A stretch of DNA of 64,000 nucleotides from Ectobius pallidus (GCA_964059195.1 CAXKWD010000001.1:221410484-221474483); one strand, 5' to 3'; counted from the stretch's first letter, positions 1-11,400 are shown. The notes: generated by a model from the letters alone, not told the origin. A program made the numbers and translations.

Positions 1-480
1 CTCACTGTAAATGGGTATACAAAATTTCAGGAAAATCCAATAAAGCATATTTGAGTTATCGCGACTTCTTATATATTAACATAAAAACACTAAATTGGGC
101 ATTATTCCGGTACTGGCCAACCGATTTGGTCCAATATCAATAAACGTCTTCCCATGGACATTATAAATGCGTATACGAAGTTTCATAAATATCCGATAAA
201 GCGTATTTGAGTTATTGCGCCTTTAAAGTAGACTCTAAATTGGATTTTACTCCGGTACCGGTCAACAGATTAGGTTCGGCACTAAATTGGGCATTACTCC
301 GGTACCGGTGAACCGATTTGGTTCAATATCAATAGGGTTCTTCCCATGGACATTATAAATGTGTTTTCCAAGTTTCATGAAAATCCGAAAAAGCGTATTT
401 GAGTTATGGTGCGTACAGACACACGGACAGACATTTTTTCGTCCACCACACAATCTCATAAAGTACCATACTGGCACTTA
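1..480 (-). repeat. Dispersed repeat family R1, three overlapping partial units
   Basis: Units share a block around CTCCGGTACCGG, a CCCATGGACATTATAAATG block and, on the + strand, a closing GTACAGACACACGGACAGAC segment. Partial units begin near 91, 235 and 271, so this is a broken tandem copy. Further copies lie at 35395-35545 (+), 62728-62945 (-) and, weaker, 49385-49470 (-). The minus strand is open through 262-477. No terminal inverted repeats or transposase were seen; the class is unknown. Confidence 0.7.
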
Positions 481-589
481 ATAAGGCTATAAAATAACCT
501 CATTTATTTATTGTGTTGATAGGTATCGACAATTGTGTCCTCTTTTTTACTCTTGGAAATATGGCAACCCTACATGAGAATATTATAGG

Positions 590-645
590 AGAAAAATTCC
601 TCCGGCACTGGTACTTGAACCCAGGACCATAGGAGGAAGATTCCA
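590..645 (-). repeat. Inverted fragment of SINE family A
   Basis: The reverse complement matches the B-box end of the adjacent SINE (GGTCCTGGGTTCAAGTACC). It faces the full copy that follows, giving a short head-to-head pair. Confidence 0.6.
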
Positions 646-822
646 TCTGGCGCTGTGAATTGAACTCCGACTTAGCTCAGTTGGTAGAGTATTGGCACGA
701 ATAGCCATTGGTCCTGGGTTCAAGTCCCAGTGTCGGAGGAATTTTCTCTATAATATTCTCATGTAATGTCCAACAGAGACAATAATCTGTGGTTCTTGAA
801 TACTTACATTTATCCATCTTTA
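629..822 (+). mobile_element. tRNA-derived SINE, family A, copy 1
   Basis: The A box is TTAGCTCAGTTGG and the B box is GGTTCAAGTCC. The tRNA-like part folds well: CTCCGAC pairs with GTCGGAG as acceptor, and the T stem is CTGGG/CCCAG. Position 33 is C rather than the U expected of a functional tRNA. The same head and tail recur at 56744-56933, so this is a dispersed SINE. Ends were judged from the two-copy comparison. Confidence 0.75.
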
Positions 823-1024
823 TTTTATTTTATTTTACCTTTGTAAAACATAATACATACATTCATAACTGATGCCCGAATGAGCAAAAGCTCGTGCTCG
901 GGCACAGCACAGCATAGCAACAGAAAACAGTGACCAAAAATTCAGGGCAAAGCGACTCTTCATAAAATGCACACACACACAGACAAGGCAAATAGTAAAT
1001 AATATAAATCAAAAGCAAAACATA

Positions 1025-2858
1025 TGAAGGGTACAGGGGAAGAAGGCGGAATGTCAGTAAATCAAAGTTTTGCAGGAAACGATTTTTAAAGTTTGCGTAC
1101 TCTAAACGCAGATGTATGAAATCAATTATGAATACATTTTCATTCTACAGTAAGAATAATGTGTTTTGTACACGTGGTGTGAATATCAAGTTCTGAAATT
1201 AACTCAATCATGTAAAAAAATCGTAAAATGCGAAAAAATGTCCAACGGTACAGGGGAAGAAGGCGGAATGTCAATAGATTAAAGCTTTGCAGGATACGAT
1301 TTTTAAAGTTTGAGTACTCTAAACGATGATGTATGAAATCAATTATGAATACATTTTAATTCTGTAGTAACAAAAATGTGTTTTGTACACGTGGTGTGAA
1401 TATCAAGTTCTGAAATTAACTCAAACTTGTAAAAAAATCGTTAAATGCAATGAAATGCACAAACATTTTGAGGTAGTACTTGAAAAGGTATAGTTATGTT
1501 TTATGTGGTCATCGCCTACATTTTTACATAACTTTTAAGTTATTAAAAATTGCAATTAAACATTAATTACATTATGAGACATTAATTGCCGTACATTAAT
1601 TATTCCTTATGAGGAATTGACTGATGGAACATCTGATCAGTGTGGAACAAAATTTCGTCAAATGGTTTACATCTGCGTACATCTCCTTTGAAAGTGGGAT
1701 AAAATCTAAAACAAAATAAACGCAAAGCAGGTAATGATTAGCTTTATAAAAATTAAAGGAGTAGAAAAGATATTTTCTTAAAATTTTAGGAATTACTGAT
1801 TTTTTGTGCAGTAAAAGGTCGAAAAAAATATATTTCTACACGTAAACAAACATGGGTTGTGTCATTAGTAAAGTGGAAACACTTAGGCGCATAAAATCGA
1901 AGGCAATCATTAATTTTTAATATCATTACTAGGGTCCGATTTTTAGATTTTATAAAAAAAAGTTATCTCTTAGGTTCGCGAGCGACCCCTGGTATTCACA
2001 GCGGTTTTGTTACGGGGTGCGCCAGTCCCCTACCTACTTAAACCTAAGGAAATACACACACACCCAGTCCTGAACCCGGGAAAGACATTTTTCTCTACTG
2101 AAAAATCCCCGACCCGGCCGAGAATCGAATCCAGGCCGCCCAATGGCTGGCAGTCATGCTACCAACTCACCCACGGCGGCGGACAGGTTTTATAAACCCT
2201 GTGTTAATTTTTTAAACATATTAAAATAGTTTAATTCTAGTTTGTTTTATTATTGTCAGACAACACTCACTAATAATGGAATCTGGATAAACGTAACATT
2301 ACACCACCTAGAAATTAACGCGCCAAACTGTCACGTCATTTTCCTGTCGGCATTTTCATTTGCGGTCTGGTCGGATTATATTATTGTTTATTGCGGGTAA
2401 ATAATAGTTTGCACTTTTAAACCCAAGCAGATGACAGACTCTGTTGCCAAATTAATCTAATAACAATAGTAATATAATACGAAATTTCAGCGTTTCTTTG
2501 CTCTCGTTTCCGACTGACATTTGGCAACGTTTTGTAAATATACTTCAGCACGCGACTATTGACGAGTATGTCCTTCTTGGATTAAATAAACATTATTTTC
2601 ATAGCCCGCACCGGTGCGTTAGAGGACAGTGAGTGCCATTGTCTCCTGACTCGCCGCCTTATTTCGCCGTGACGCATGGACATTCCGCCTTCATCCCCTG
2701 TACGGTGAAATTTAAACTGCTATTTTCTCCTTATGGTACAATTTTTTCACCGGTTTCATAAGCAACACTAAAAGAGTGCTCAGTCAGCTACCAGATGGGC
2801 TTGATAACTAAATTTCCGATTTTTCTTGACATTCCGCCTTCTTCCCCTGTACCCTTCA
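1025..2858. mobile_element. Non-autonomous Tc1/mariner-like element with IR/DR ends
   Basis: The ends are inverted repeats beginning TGAAGGGTACAGGGGAAG, flanked by TA on each side (1023-1024 and 2859-2860). A core motif, GTACAGGGGAAGAAGGCGGA and its next bases, occurs twice at the left end (1031-1056 and 1248-1273) and twice inverted at the right end (2679-2703 and 2827-2852). Paired direct repeats inside each inverted repeat are the IR/DR layout known from some Tc1-like elements. The two left units are a direct duplication of about 217 bp. No transposase frame is present. A SINE is inserted at 1957-2187. Confidence 0.75.
1957..2187 (-). mobile_element. tRNA-derived SINE, family C, inside the IR/DR element
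   Basis: On the minus strand it begins GTCCGCCGCCGTGGGTGAG with a tRNA-like A box, followed by the B box GGATTCGATTC. TTTTATAAA flanks both sides (1948-1956 and 2188-2196), a candidate target-site duplication. The head GTCCGCCGCCGTGG is shared with the element at 31090-31350. Confidence 0.7.
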
Positions 2859-3099
2859 TATATATTAAACATTATGTGTTAGAGAGGAATGACAAGCACA
2901 AACAGCCAAAATGAAAAGCAAAAAATTGGGATATTGTAAAAAGAGTCGTGCATTAGGTTGAATAAATTTTATAAGTTTGTTTCTTGAATCTGCGTAAATT
3001 TAGTTCATATAGTTCAGGATGAGCTCTTATTAGTGAGTTGTATAATCTTGGGCAGAAATTTATACCGTGATTTAATCCAGCAGAGGTTCATATAGAATC
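2859..3099. other. Unassigned AT-rich spacer
   Basis: No gene, terminal repeat or recognisable repeat was seen here. Confidence 0.5.
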
Positions 3100-3440
3100 A
3101 TAGGCGTACCGAGGGGGGGGGGGTTTTGGGGGTTTGAACCCCCCCCCCCCCCCCCCATTGATTAAAAAAAGGAAAATTGTATAATTTTTTAAAGTCTGCC
3201 CATAAATTACTTAATACAAGTATAAAGCGTGGGAAGCTTAAAACTCGTTATTTTGCATCTTGGTTTTTTAAATTTTCCGGGGGAGGGCCCCGGAAGCTTA
3301 AAACTCGTTATTTTGCATCTTAATTTTTTAAATTTTCCGGGGGAGGGTCCCCGGACCCCCCTCTCCCTGGGGGGGTATTCCATACCCCCCAGACCCCGCG
3401 GATGTTATAACCCCCCCCCCCCATATGGTTGGCCTGATAT
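3100..3440. repeat. Homopolymer-rich remnant resembling a hAT end, with an internal duplication
   Basis: It opens CATAGGCGTACCGAGGGGG, close to the end of the hAT-like element at 32481 (CATGGGCGTACGGTAAGG), followed by long G and C runs. A unit of about 60 bp starting GGAAGCTTAAAACTCG is duplicated head to tail at about 3232-3290 and 3292-3350. A + frame runs through the duplication but has no domain and is not treated as a gene. Confidence 0.5.
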
Positions 3441-4121
3441 AGAATAGAATTTTGATTCAGTCTGAGAAGGTTGTGATGAGGGTTGTTGATTTTGAAAATA
3501 TTTCTATTCTTATGGAAATAAGTCAGTAATTTGAGTTTGTAAATTTTATCAATATTTAAGACATTAAATTCCAAAAATATTAGTTTTGTAGGGTAATCAG
3601 CAGGTTTAGGCCTACAGTTAGAATTATCAGCTACCTTAATTGTAGAAGATGTTGATAATGATCTCCGTCCACCAACACTCATTTCTGACGACACCTTTTA
3701 AGAAAGTTTGCATTCACACGCATTATTTCTTCTTGTGAAGTTGCTGCAATTTCACTTTCTCCAATTCTTGCCCCCCCCCCTCCAAAAAAAAAAAAAAAAC
3801 CCCTTCATGAAATACAAAGACAGTTCATGAGAAAACGAAGTGAATTAGGTTTCTAGAAACTCTTCTGTAGAATAGAAACATTTTTCAATTAAAAATTTGT
3901 GAAGACTTTCTTTGAAAGCTTCATCGGTGCGCTGCTCTTTTATATAAACTGGAAGCTCATTATACATTTTTATACCATTATAAGTAAAGGAGTGTTTATA
4001 CAATGCAGTATTATGACTAACTGTTGATAGATTTAAGCTTCCTCTTTTATCGTGCTGATGTGTTTCTGAGTATGTCTTAAATTTTTTATGGATGCTTTAG
4101 TATGTAAAAGAACATTATGTA
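3441..4121. other. No gene recognised
   Basis: AT-rich sequence with a C run then an A run at about 3771-3799. I see nothing I can assign. A 124-residue minus frame spanning 3320-3694 crosses the C/G-run repeat and has no recognisable domain. Confidence 0.5.
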
Positions 4122-4640
4122 TACAGGTGTTTCAGAAGTACTTTTACAAACTTCAGGTATGGGTTCCTTACATGAAAAGAAGGAAAAAAGTTCATATAAA
4201 CATATGTCCCATAATCCTTGTTTTCTCGGTACACCCATAACACGCTAACACACAAAACTCATAACAAATGCTCGAAATGTCCTCCTCTAGACATGCATGC
4301 ACTCGTCGAATCATGGACTGTCTCACCCTTTCACATATTCTGGGATGGTATCTAATGGTTTTACAGGCTTTTATGACACGTCGATGAAAAATTTCTTCAT
4401 CCGGGGTGCGACAGTCCATGATTCGATGAGTGCATGCATGTCTAGAAGCAAGAGGAGGACATTTCGAGCATTTCTTATGAGTTTTGTGTGTTGATGTGTT
4501 ATGAGTGTACCACTGTGCTGAACAGTTCCTAACGAGAAAACAAGGAATATGGGACATACGTTCATATGAACTTTTTTCCTTCTTTTGGTGTAAGGAACCC
4601 ATGCCCTAAGTTTGTAAAAGTATTTTTGAAACACCCTGTA
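4122..4640. mobile_element. Palindromic (foldback) DNA transposon
   Basis: The two halves are inverted copies of each other around a centre near 4370. The outer end TACAGGTGTTTCAGAAGTAC mirrors the right end, which read inward starts TACAGGGTGTTTCAAAAA. The inner blocks (TCGAAATGTCCTCCTC at 4273 and its complement near 4456) mirror as well. A TA at each end suggests a Tc1/mariner-type MITE. Frames inside are palindrome artefacts. Confidence 0.75.
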
Positions 4641-6553
4641 TATAAACATGGAAGATTCATAATTTTAAGTTCTATAAAATAAGCTCTGCAGTTCACATGG
4701 GTTGGTTGATTGACCATTGTCCTTATAGCCCTCTTTTGCAGTTTAAATATTTTATCTAACTCCTTTGAACTTTGATGACGTAGTGACAATCGATATAGCG
4801 ATTGTTTCACCATAAGGTGTCTTGCTTACAATACAAAACTAGCATAGTTTTATTCATTTTAATGCTTTTATATTATAAATGATATGTTTAATTATGTAAG
4901 TACAGTAAAATACCAGTATAACGAAATTTAGGGGACCTCAGAAATGAATTTGTTATAGTGAAATTTTGTTATACTGAAATGTTATAGGTGTCCAATGTTC
5001 TGGACTTTATTTTTTGAAAAAGTCAAAATAGTCACCGACCACTGCACTTGAATTTAAAACGGAATCTGGTATATTGCTTTCTGATAGAGGAAAATCTTAA
5101 AGACTGTGTGCCATTTGTTTGCCCACACAAGAGTCAAACTCTGTTGATCACTGTGTTGCACACCTTCCTCTTCAATCTCATCATCACATGAATTCCTATC
5201 ACTCAAAATGTCTGCCATAATTCCATCATCTGAGATTTCTTGTTACACTATCAATTTACAGTCCATACTTACATGGTCATTAAGATTTACCCTTGCAGGA
5301 CCATCTTACTTCTCACACAAACGCTTCCAGTTCTCTTCTCTTTCAATGTCATCTGGCACTTCACTCCAGCTTTTCTAAAGCAGTTAGCAATTATTATTTC
5401 TTCTTTAAGCTACTGTATTTCCATTTAGCACTCAACACTCAGCATTAATATTTTTCCCTGAGGCAATATTACACAGCATACTCCGGAAAAAATAAAATTA
5501 TATACAGTGGAACCTCGATAACACGTTTTTTATGGGACCCAAAAAAATAGACGTCTTAAACGGGAAAACGTACTAATGAAAATTTAAAAAAAAAAATCGA
5601 AGAGAATACGTAGATATGTTTTCTAAGTTGCTCAATATACCCTAAATATATCCAAATGGCTCAGAATTACCCACAGTGAAACACAGGAACTTCTATGCCA
5701 AGCCATTAGTTATGAGAGATTTATATTACACAAATGAATACGTAGGCCTAATAATTTGATTTGAAAAAAATTAAAACTTGCTGAAATTGAAGGAATGCAC
5801 GAGAGCCATATTTAATGAAAAACGAGATGAAATTTACAAAAAGTATCCATTTTATTCTGAAAGATCACACATGAAACAAGTTGCATTCCACAATATATTA
5901 ACAAACATAAAATAACTGGAAGTAATTTATTGTGCAAAGTTTCACACGTGACAAAATGTTCATAGTCAATGTTTACAGCCATGAATTGCGATCCAATACC
6001 CACGTGAGAAGCACAATCTGCTTTTTTGGCCTACATTTCTTCAAGATTCTAATATTTTCTTCTCTACACCACACGAACCGTAGAAATTTAAAATATATTT
6101 CACTACCTAGAAAACATAAAATTATCACTAGAGCCCGGATTTCCATGCAAATGCATGTTTTTATATACTTTGGTTACACTTCTGAAACTTTGTATAGTCT
6201 ATTTGAAACGTCGGAGGAGCAAACATAAACACGGGAGGGAAGAAGCCAAAAGCGCAGTTCACAAGATGTCGAACGAAGAAGGTTTGGCAGTGTTTAAGTT
6301 TAGTTGTCCTTACTTTCGCCATTTTCCCACGCAATTATCGATAAACTGCTAGCCTACTTAACTCCTCCATGCCCAATGTTTATTACCCTTCTCAACTCAC
6401 AATATTTCGCAGCAGCATTTCAGTCACTTTAATTAAAATCTTTTTTGTGCATTATAAGTCTACATATTAGTTGTATTTCAACAAATTAAGCAGTATTTTT
6501 AGTATAATAATTTTAAAACAGAATTTACACTTGTTCAGCACGAGAATATGAAG

Positions 6554-6554
<1 letters not shown>

Positions 6555-6588
<34 letters not shown>

Positions 6589-6722
6589 AACGATAATAAT
6601 AATAATAATAATAATAACCATAATACGCAATAATAAACAATAAAAATAATAATAACCATGATACGCTATAATAATAATAAAATACTAATAATAATAATAA
6701 TAATAATGATGATGATGATGAT
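6555..6722. repeat. AAT/ATG microsatellites
   Basis: Runs of (AAT)n with interruptions, ending in (GAT)n near 6706. A related (AAT)n run lies at about 7471-7497 in the same element. Confidence 0.9.
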
Positions 6723-6839
6723 GAAAAGAATAGAACAGTACCACTGCCGAAATTACCTTCATGTAAAGTTTAAAAGATTCATGAAAGTGGTAGTATTAGA
6801 ACGCCTGTACCATAAGGTCGATGATGAAACTTTATTTAG

Positions 6840-7001
6840 TAGCCTATATCTCTAATCGATGTATGTGGATTATCATGCAGTACTGCTTTGTACAAATTGA
6901 TTATTCGAATTTTTTCACCACTACTTAATGCTTTACCTCGTGGATGTTTTTTCACCGGTGACTGCATCTTGGAGCTGCTAGGTTGAGCATTACCCTCCAT
7001 T
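6840..7001 (-). pseudogene. Transposase N-terminal (HTH) fragment
   Basis: Reads MEGNAQPSSSKMQSPVKK, then RGKALSSGEKIRIINLYK, then DNPHTSIRDI. This resembles the N-terminal helix-turn-helix of an insect Tc1/IS630-type transposase (RGKALSSGEK..I..LYK). It stops right after the HTH start and lacks any catalytic domain. Methionine codons further upstream on this strand fall in the inserted SINE, so I start at the methionine near 7001. It belongs to the 6193-7724 element. Confidence 0.55.
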
Positions 7002-7024
7002 TTGCAAAGTAGCACAAGTAAACT

Positions 7025-7331
7025 TAACTCCGTGGCGCTAACATCCCAGAAAGGATAAGGCCTACCACCCGACCGCTGCGTCATCTACCATAGGCAGACT
7101 GAAGACAGCAGGATTGGGGGCATATGGTCAGCATGCCGACACCCACGCCGTTAATGGTGGTTTTCATGACCGGAGCCGCTATTTCTCTATCAAGTAGATC
7201 CTCAATTTGAATCACGAACGAGGCTGAGTGCACCCCTACAAAACCTCCCTACCTCAGAGAAATCCGAGCAGGTACCGCGGATCGAACCCGGGTAGTCAGC
7301 GACGCTAACCACAACACCACGCCAGCGGCCT
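7025..7331 (-). mobile_element. tRNA-derived SINE, family B, complete copy
   Basis: On the minus strand an A-box-like TGGCGTGGTGTTGTGGTTAG is followed by the B box GGGTTCGATCC. The 17-bp sequence AGTAGCACAAGTAAACT flanks it exactly (7008-7024 and 7332-7348), a clear target-site duplication. Its body recurs at 47280-47400 and its tail at 49270-49340. Confidence 0.85.
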
Positions 7332-8232
7332 AGTAGCACAAGTAAACTACTTAATTTCTAGTTCACTCATTACTCCTAATAGTGATAAATATAACACTAT
7401 CACATTAACACTACCGTAACAAAAACAATAACGATGGCGATAATAATTAATAATAAAATTGGAATAACGATAACAATAATAATAATAATAATAATAAAAA
7501 CGTGTACGAAGCAAAGATTCACTTCTGAAAGAAAACAAGACGTCGCAAATACACTACCACCAGACACTGCGTTTACTTCAAACTAATACAAGAACAAGCG
7601 AAAGGTTGTGAACCGTGCTGCCAGTGGTGTGTTACTGTCTGAACCAATGAGAGCCAGCAAGAAAAGGTGAGTGACACAGAGAGCGTCTTTATGTTTGCTC
7701 CTCCGACGTTTCAAATGGAGTATAGTTACTCATTACATGACTTAAGGATTCCAAATAACCATATTTTTTCCGTGCATGTTTGCATATTTCGGCCTTTTTA
7801 TGGCAAAATTCATGCATAATGCATGTTTTGGATTTTTTTGTTTAATATAGCATATTCAGACGTTTTTAATGCATATAAACCATCATTTTCTGGTTTTAGT
7901 GCATAATATCAAGTTATACCATGCATAACAGTGCATATTATGAATGTGCCTCCCTAAAATCTAGGCTTTTCAAGGAAACGTAAAAATGATGTATTGTATT
8001 ACCATTGTTATTTGATTGACTTGACAACAGAGTCTGCCATCTGCATGAATTTGAGAGTGCAAACTACTGTTTACCCTAAATAAACAGTGATATAATACAC
8101 CAGGCTACAAAAGAAAATGCCTACACCCACCACCTTCCATTGAAAGAAAACTACTAATCGGAATGTTCACTGCTTGAATTTGTCAGTCACTAGCCATTGT
8201 TGAAGACGTTGAATTATCTTTAGAATCGTGTT

Positions 8233-8508
8233 GTGGAGAAATGGGTATGGGAAACACTTAAGAAGTTACTTAGTTCAAAGCCTGATCTTAAACTTCTGAA
8301 AACAGTGAAAGATGTATTATGTGGAAAAAATGTAAAAAACATGGAATTCGATCTCACCCTCAATCAAATATTTTCTTCTCTTAAGTATGCACCTGTTACT
8401 TCTTGTGAAGTAGAAATATCCTTTTCTGTGTCCTAACTGATAAACGCACGAGTTTAAGTGAGGAGAATTTGGAAAAGCTCGTATATTGTTTAAATTTAAA
8501 TATATTGC
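8233..8508 (+). pseudogene. hAT transposase C-terminal remnant
   Basis: The frame includes SSKPDLKLLKTVKDVLCG and then FSSLKYAPVTSCEVEISFS, the classic hAT dimerisation region (SLKYAPITSCDVERSFS). A stop follows at once; in another frame LTDKRTSLSEENLEKLVYC continues the same domain, so a small deletion or frameshift has broken it. The conserved DVERSFS is altered to EVEISFS. The catalytic DDE part is gone. Confidence 0.8.
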
Positions 8509-10042
8509 AGTACAGTGCGCATTTTTCATAGTGCATGTTTCGCCCTTCATTGTGCATATTTGGAGATACGATAGTGCATGAATGCATGCATGTTTTTAAG
8601 TTTGATAGTGCATGAAAATCTGGGCTTTAATTATCACGATAAAAATGGCGACTAAACAGCTGATGCTGGAATATTCGCGCGAAGTCAAACTGACCAATGA
8701 GAAGCAACTGCAAAGGATCAAAATGGCTGACACTTGATCCCATAGAGCAAAGGTTGAGATCTGGACACCAGAGAGTACAAGAATTCTGACATCGAGAACA
8801 CCCTAGCGGACGCACAAAGTTTGTGTTTGGCAACATGTGGTTGGCAAGCCTAATACGAATGTACTAAGCGTGAAACCAAAACGTGTTAAAGAAACATTTA
8901 AACATGTAATTATTAAGATTGAGACCGGGACTTCCAAAAATCGACGTACTATGCAGGAAAACGTGGTAATGAGGAACATGCTAACGAGGTTCCACTGTAC
9001 ATGCAAACAAGCAAAATTTTATTTTTTTATACTGAAAGTTCTAAATTTGTTATATTGAAATGTTTTAACACATATTAAATAGAGAAAATGGAAAAGGACA
9101 ATACATAATTTTGTAATACTGAAAATTTTGTTATAGTGGTGTTTGTTATACTGGTATTTTACTGTATTTGCTATATAGTCACATGTCTAAAGTCCCTCCT
9201 AGAAAAATCTGCACTTATGATAATTATTGCATATTTCCACCATAGCTTCTCTATAGATCGTCCCAGCCTTAAAAGACAGTATTGAGTTAAATGTAGTATT
9301 TGCATCTCACTTGCACTCGTACGTTCTGCAATTAGCTTCGTCCTTTTCTATCCCGACAATGTTGCCATTTTCCAAAGTGATAAATGTAATAATGTGATTG
9401 CGTGGTCTGATAGGGAATTTTCCGCCCTTTCTAATGATGTCAATTGTAAAGCCATAAATAATTAATATGAGGCCTATTTTTCATAATTACGTTATTTTGG
9501 CGGAAGTCAATATTTTTGCACATTAATAACTTATCACGCGATAGACAGAAAACTAATAATCAAAACAAGTAAAGATTTTTTTCTTGGACTGCCTGATGGT
9601 GAAAGAAAGTACTCCCTTTCCGTCGGCAATAAATTTTACATAAGAAGAAAGCTATATATTTTTTTATTAAGTGCTACCTGAAAATTCTCGGACGGCAACA
9701 CAGAAAAGTTAGGTAGTGAGTAACATACTTTGGTATTGACTTTACGTTGGTGACTAAGCGAGAAGAAATGTTTATAGATGTCTGAAAAAGTATTTAAAAC
9801 AAACCAGAGCTCTCTATCATGTAGCATTAATAAATTATCACAGTTTTCCCGAGCTCAGCATTCTCGCGCTCATAACTTGGTTGCTTTGAGATTTTGTGTA
9901 CTCAGATGTTTCTAAGACTATCGTGTCTTCTTCAGAGCTCATTGTTATATAGTAGCTGTGTAGTGAAGTTTAACTTTGATGTGAAGTGGTTCTTGTGTTT
10001 TTTAAAATTAAATTTTATATTAATTAATATTTTATATTAATT

Positions 10043-10258
10043 ATGAATAGAGGAACTAGAAATCTTAGTGTTGACAAATTGCGCAGTAAAGAGCGAATTA
10101 TAGTATTAAATATACTTAATTATTTCTTGAAGAAAATGAACGTTACCCAGGCAATTAAAGAGATAGCAGAAGCTACCGGGTGTCCAGAAAGTTTACTGTA
10201 TAGAATAAGAAAAGAAAAAACGAAAGGCCCTCTGAGAAGGAATAATACTACTCCCTGA
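10043..10258 (+). pseudogene. Short transposase-like HTH frame
   Basis: A 71-residue frame from ATG to TGA. It reads KERIIVLNILNYFLKK, then EATGCPESLLYRIRKEK, the form of the HTH that opens many insect IS630/Tc1-like transposases (ATGVS..TVYRIRKE). Nothing after the HTH encodes a DDE/D domain, so it is either a truncated transposase or a tiny DNA-binding peptide. It lies inside the 9252-11614 element. Confidence 0.55.
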
Positions 10259-10659
10259 GGATAGTGAACAGGCCTAAAGGCATGTAATGTATTTTAACTA
10301 TTACTTCCCTTTATAATTATATTCTTGAAAATTATAACACAATAATAGTAATAATAATATCAATAATAATAATAATGATAATAATAATAATAATAATGAT
10401 GAAAAATATTATTATCGAAATGAAATTTAATATTAAATTTAACATTTATAAATTATTAGCTTAAAGGACCCGGCGTCACCTGGTTTTGTATTTTACTTGT
10501 ACTTCGAAGTCAATTTTGGAGGAAGCCCCTTTAATTTTCAAAATTTAGGCCCTAGAGAAAGCACAACTTGTCACACTCAAGGACCCTATTACTTCTAAAG
10601 ACCATGGAGGGTGGGGTTGAGGTAAGAAGAGACAGAAATTCCTATTAGTATTTCTTTTC

Positions 10660-11400
10660 TGTGTGTCAAGTCGTAAAATGAGCCAAAAGAATGTAGATTT
10701 AAACGTCATTTCATAGGGATTAAAACATTTAAGGGACTTTTTTTTCCCCCAAATTTAATTTTACCTAAGTTTTTCTCCTGGTTCTGTTAGCTCTGTGTAA
10801 AGTCTGGCAAAAATTGATCAGAGAATTTAGATTTAAATAACATTTATATAATAGGGGTTGCAACATTTAAGGAGTGGTTTCATCCAAATAAACTTTGGTT
10901 AAAAATTTCTCTTGATTCAATAGATTCTTGGTATAAAGTCTGATAAAATTGGTCAAAGGATGTAGATAAATATATATCACAAAATAGGGGTGAAAGATCT
11001 AAAATGTGGTTTGTTCCAAAATTAGTTTTCCAACCATTTTCTCCTGATTCTATACGTTCTGTGTACAAAGTCTGTTAAAAACACGTCAAGAATGTAGATC
11101 TAAATTTTGGTGGTGTAATAGGGGTAGAAACATTTAAAGGGTGGCTTCTTCCAAATAACTTCGCCTAATTTTTCTCTTGTTTTTATAGGGTCTGTGTGTA
11201 AAGTTTGGTAAAAATCGTTCAAACAATGTAGACTAGTAAAAAGATCACAAAGTAGGGATTGAAAATTTCGCAAGAGGTGTTTTTTTCGAGAATGATTGTC
11301 TCGTAGAATTTTTACTTGATTCCACAGGGTACACGTGTAACATTTTGTAGACATTGGTCAGAAAATGTAGATTTGTGGGCCTATAGAGAAAATATTACTC
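10660..11400. repeat. Degenerate tandem array, period about 130-140 bp
   Basis: A block like GTGTAAAGTCTGGCAAAAA then GAATGTAGATTTAAA then ATAGGGGTTGCAACATTTAA recurs with starts near 10660, 10794, 10931, 11061, 11193 and 11335. Units are strongly diverged. Reading frames across it on the minus strand are by-products of the repetition. Confidence 0.75.

Larger units (their letters stand above)
6193..7724 (-). mobile_element. Fourth-level Tc1-like element
   Basis: Inverted ends of about 37 bp, TATAGTCTATTTGAAACGTC on the left and TATACTCCATTTGAAACGTC as the complement of the right end, continue into CGGAGGAGCAAACATAAA. It contains a transposase N-terminal remnant on the minus strand (6840-7001), AAT microsatellites and a SINE at 7025-7331. 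Confidence 0.75.
6129..8629 (+). mobile_element. Third-level hAT element
   Basis: The ends TAGAGCCCGGATTTCCATGC and, inverted, TAAAGCCCAGATTTTCATGC are flanked by the exact 8-bp duplication ATTATCAC (6121-6128 and 8630-8637). An 8-bp duplication is the hAT signature. Subterminal ATGCAT repeats are abundant. A transposase C-terminal remnant at 8233-8508 is in the expected orientation. Confidence 0.85.
5503..8999. mobile_element. Second-level pogo/Tigger-like element
   Basis: The left end TACAGTGGAACCTCGATAAC at 5503 faces a right end whose complement reads TACAGTGGAACCTCGTTA (8982-8999). CAGTGGAACCTCG is the terminal motif of pogo/Tigger transposons. It sits inside the 4901-9166 element and itself contains the hAT element at 6129-8629. 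Confidence 0.7.
4901..9166. mobile_element. Outer pogo/Tc1-like element of a five-level nest
   Basis: The left end TACAGTAAAATACCAGTATA at 4901 is matched by its exact complement ending at 9166. Subterminal TTATAGTG/TTATACTG motifs recur at both ends (4950-4985 and 9040-9150). TA flanks are consistent with Tc1/pogo insertion. Most of its length is later insertions. No transposase of its own was recognised in what is left. Confidence 0.7.

Noticed and set aside
661..732. Possible functional tRNA gene
   Set aside because: It folds well, but C33 and its recurrence with identical flanks at 56.8 kb point to a SINE.
3229..3694. Frames of 72 (+) and 124 (-) codons
   Set aside because: They run through G/C homopolymers and a local duplication; not conserved protein.
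4192..4649. Overlapping frames of 136 and 92 codons on the minus strand
   Set aside because: They lie in a palindromic element and arise from its inverted halves; no domain is visible.
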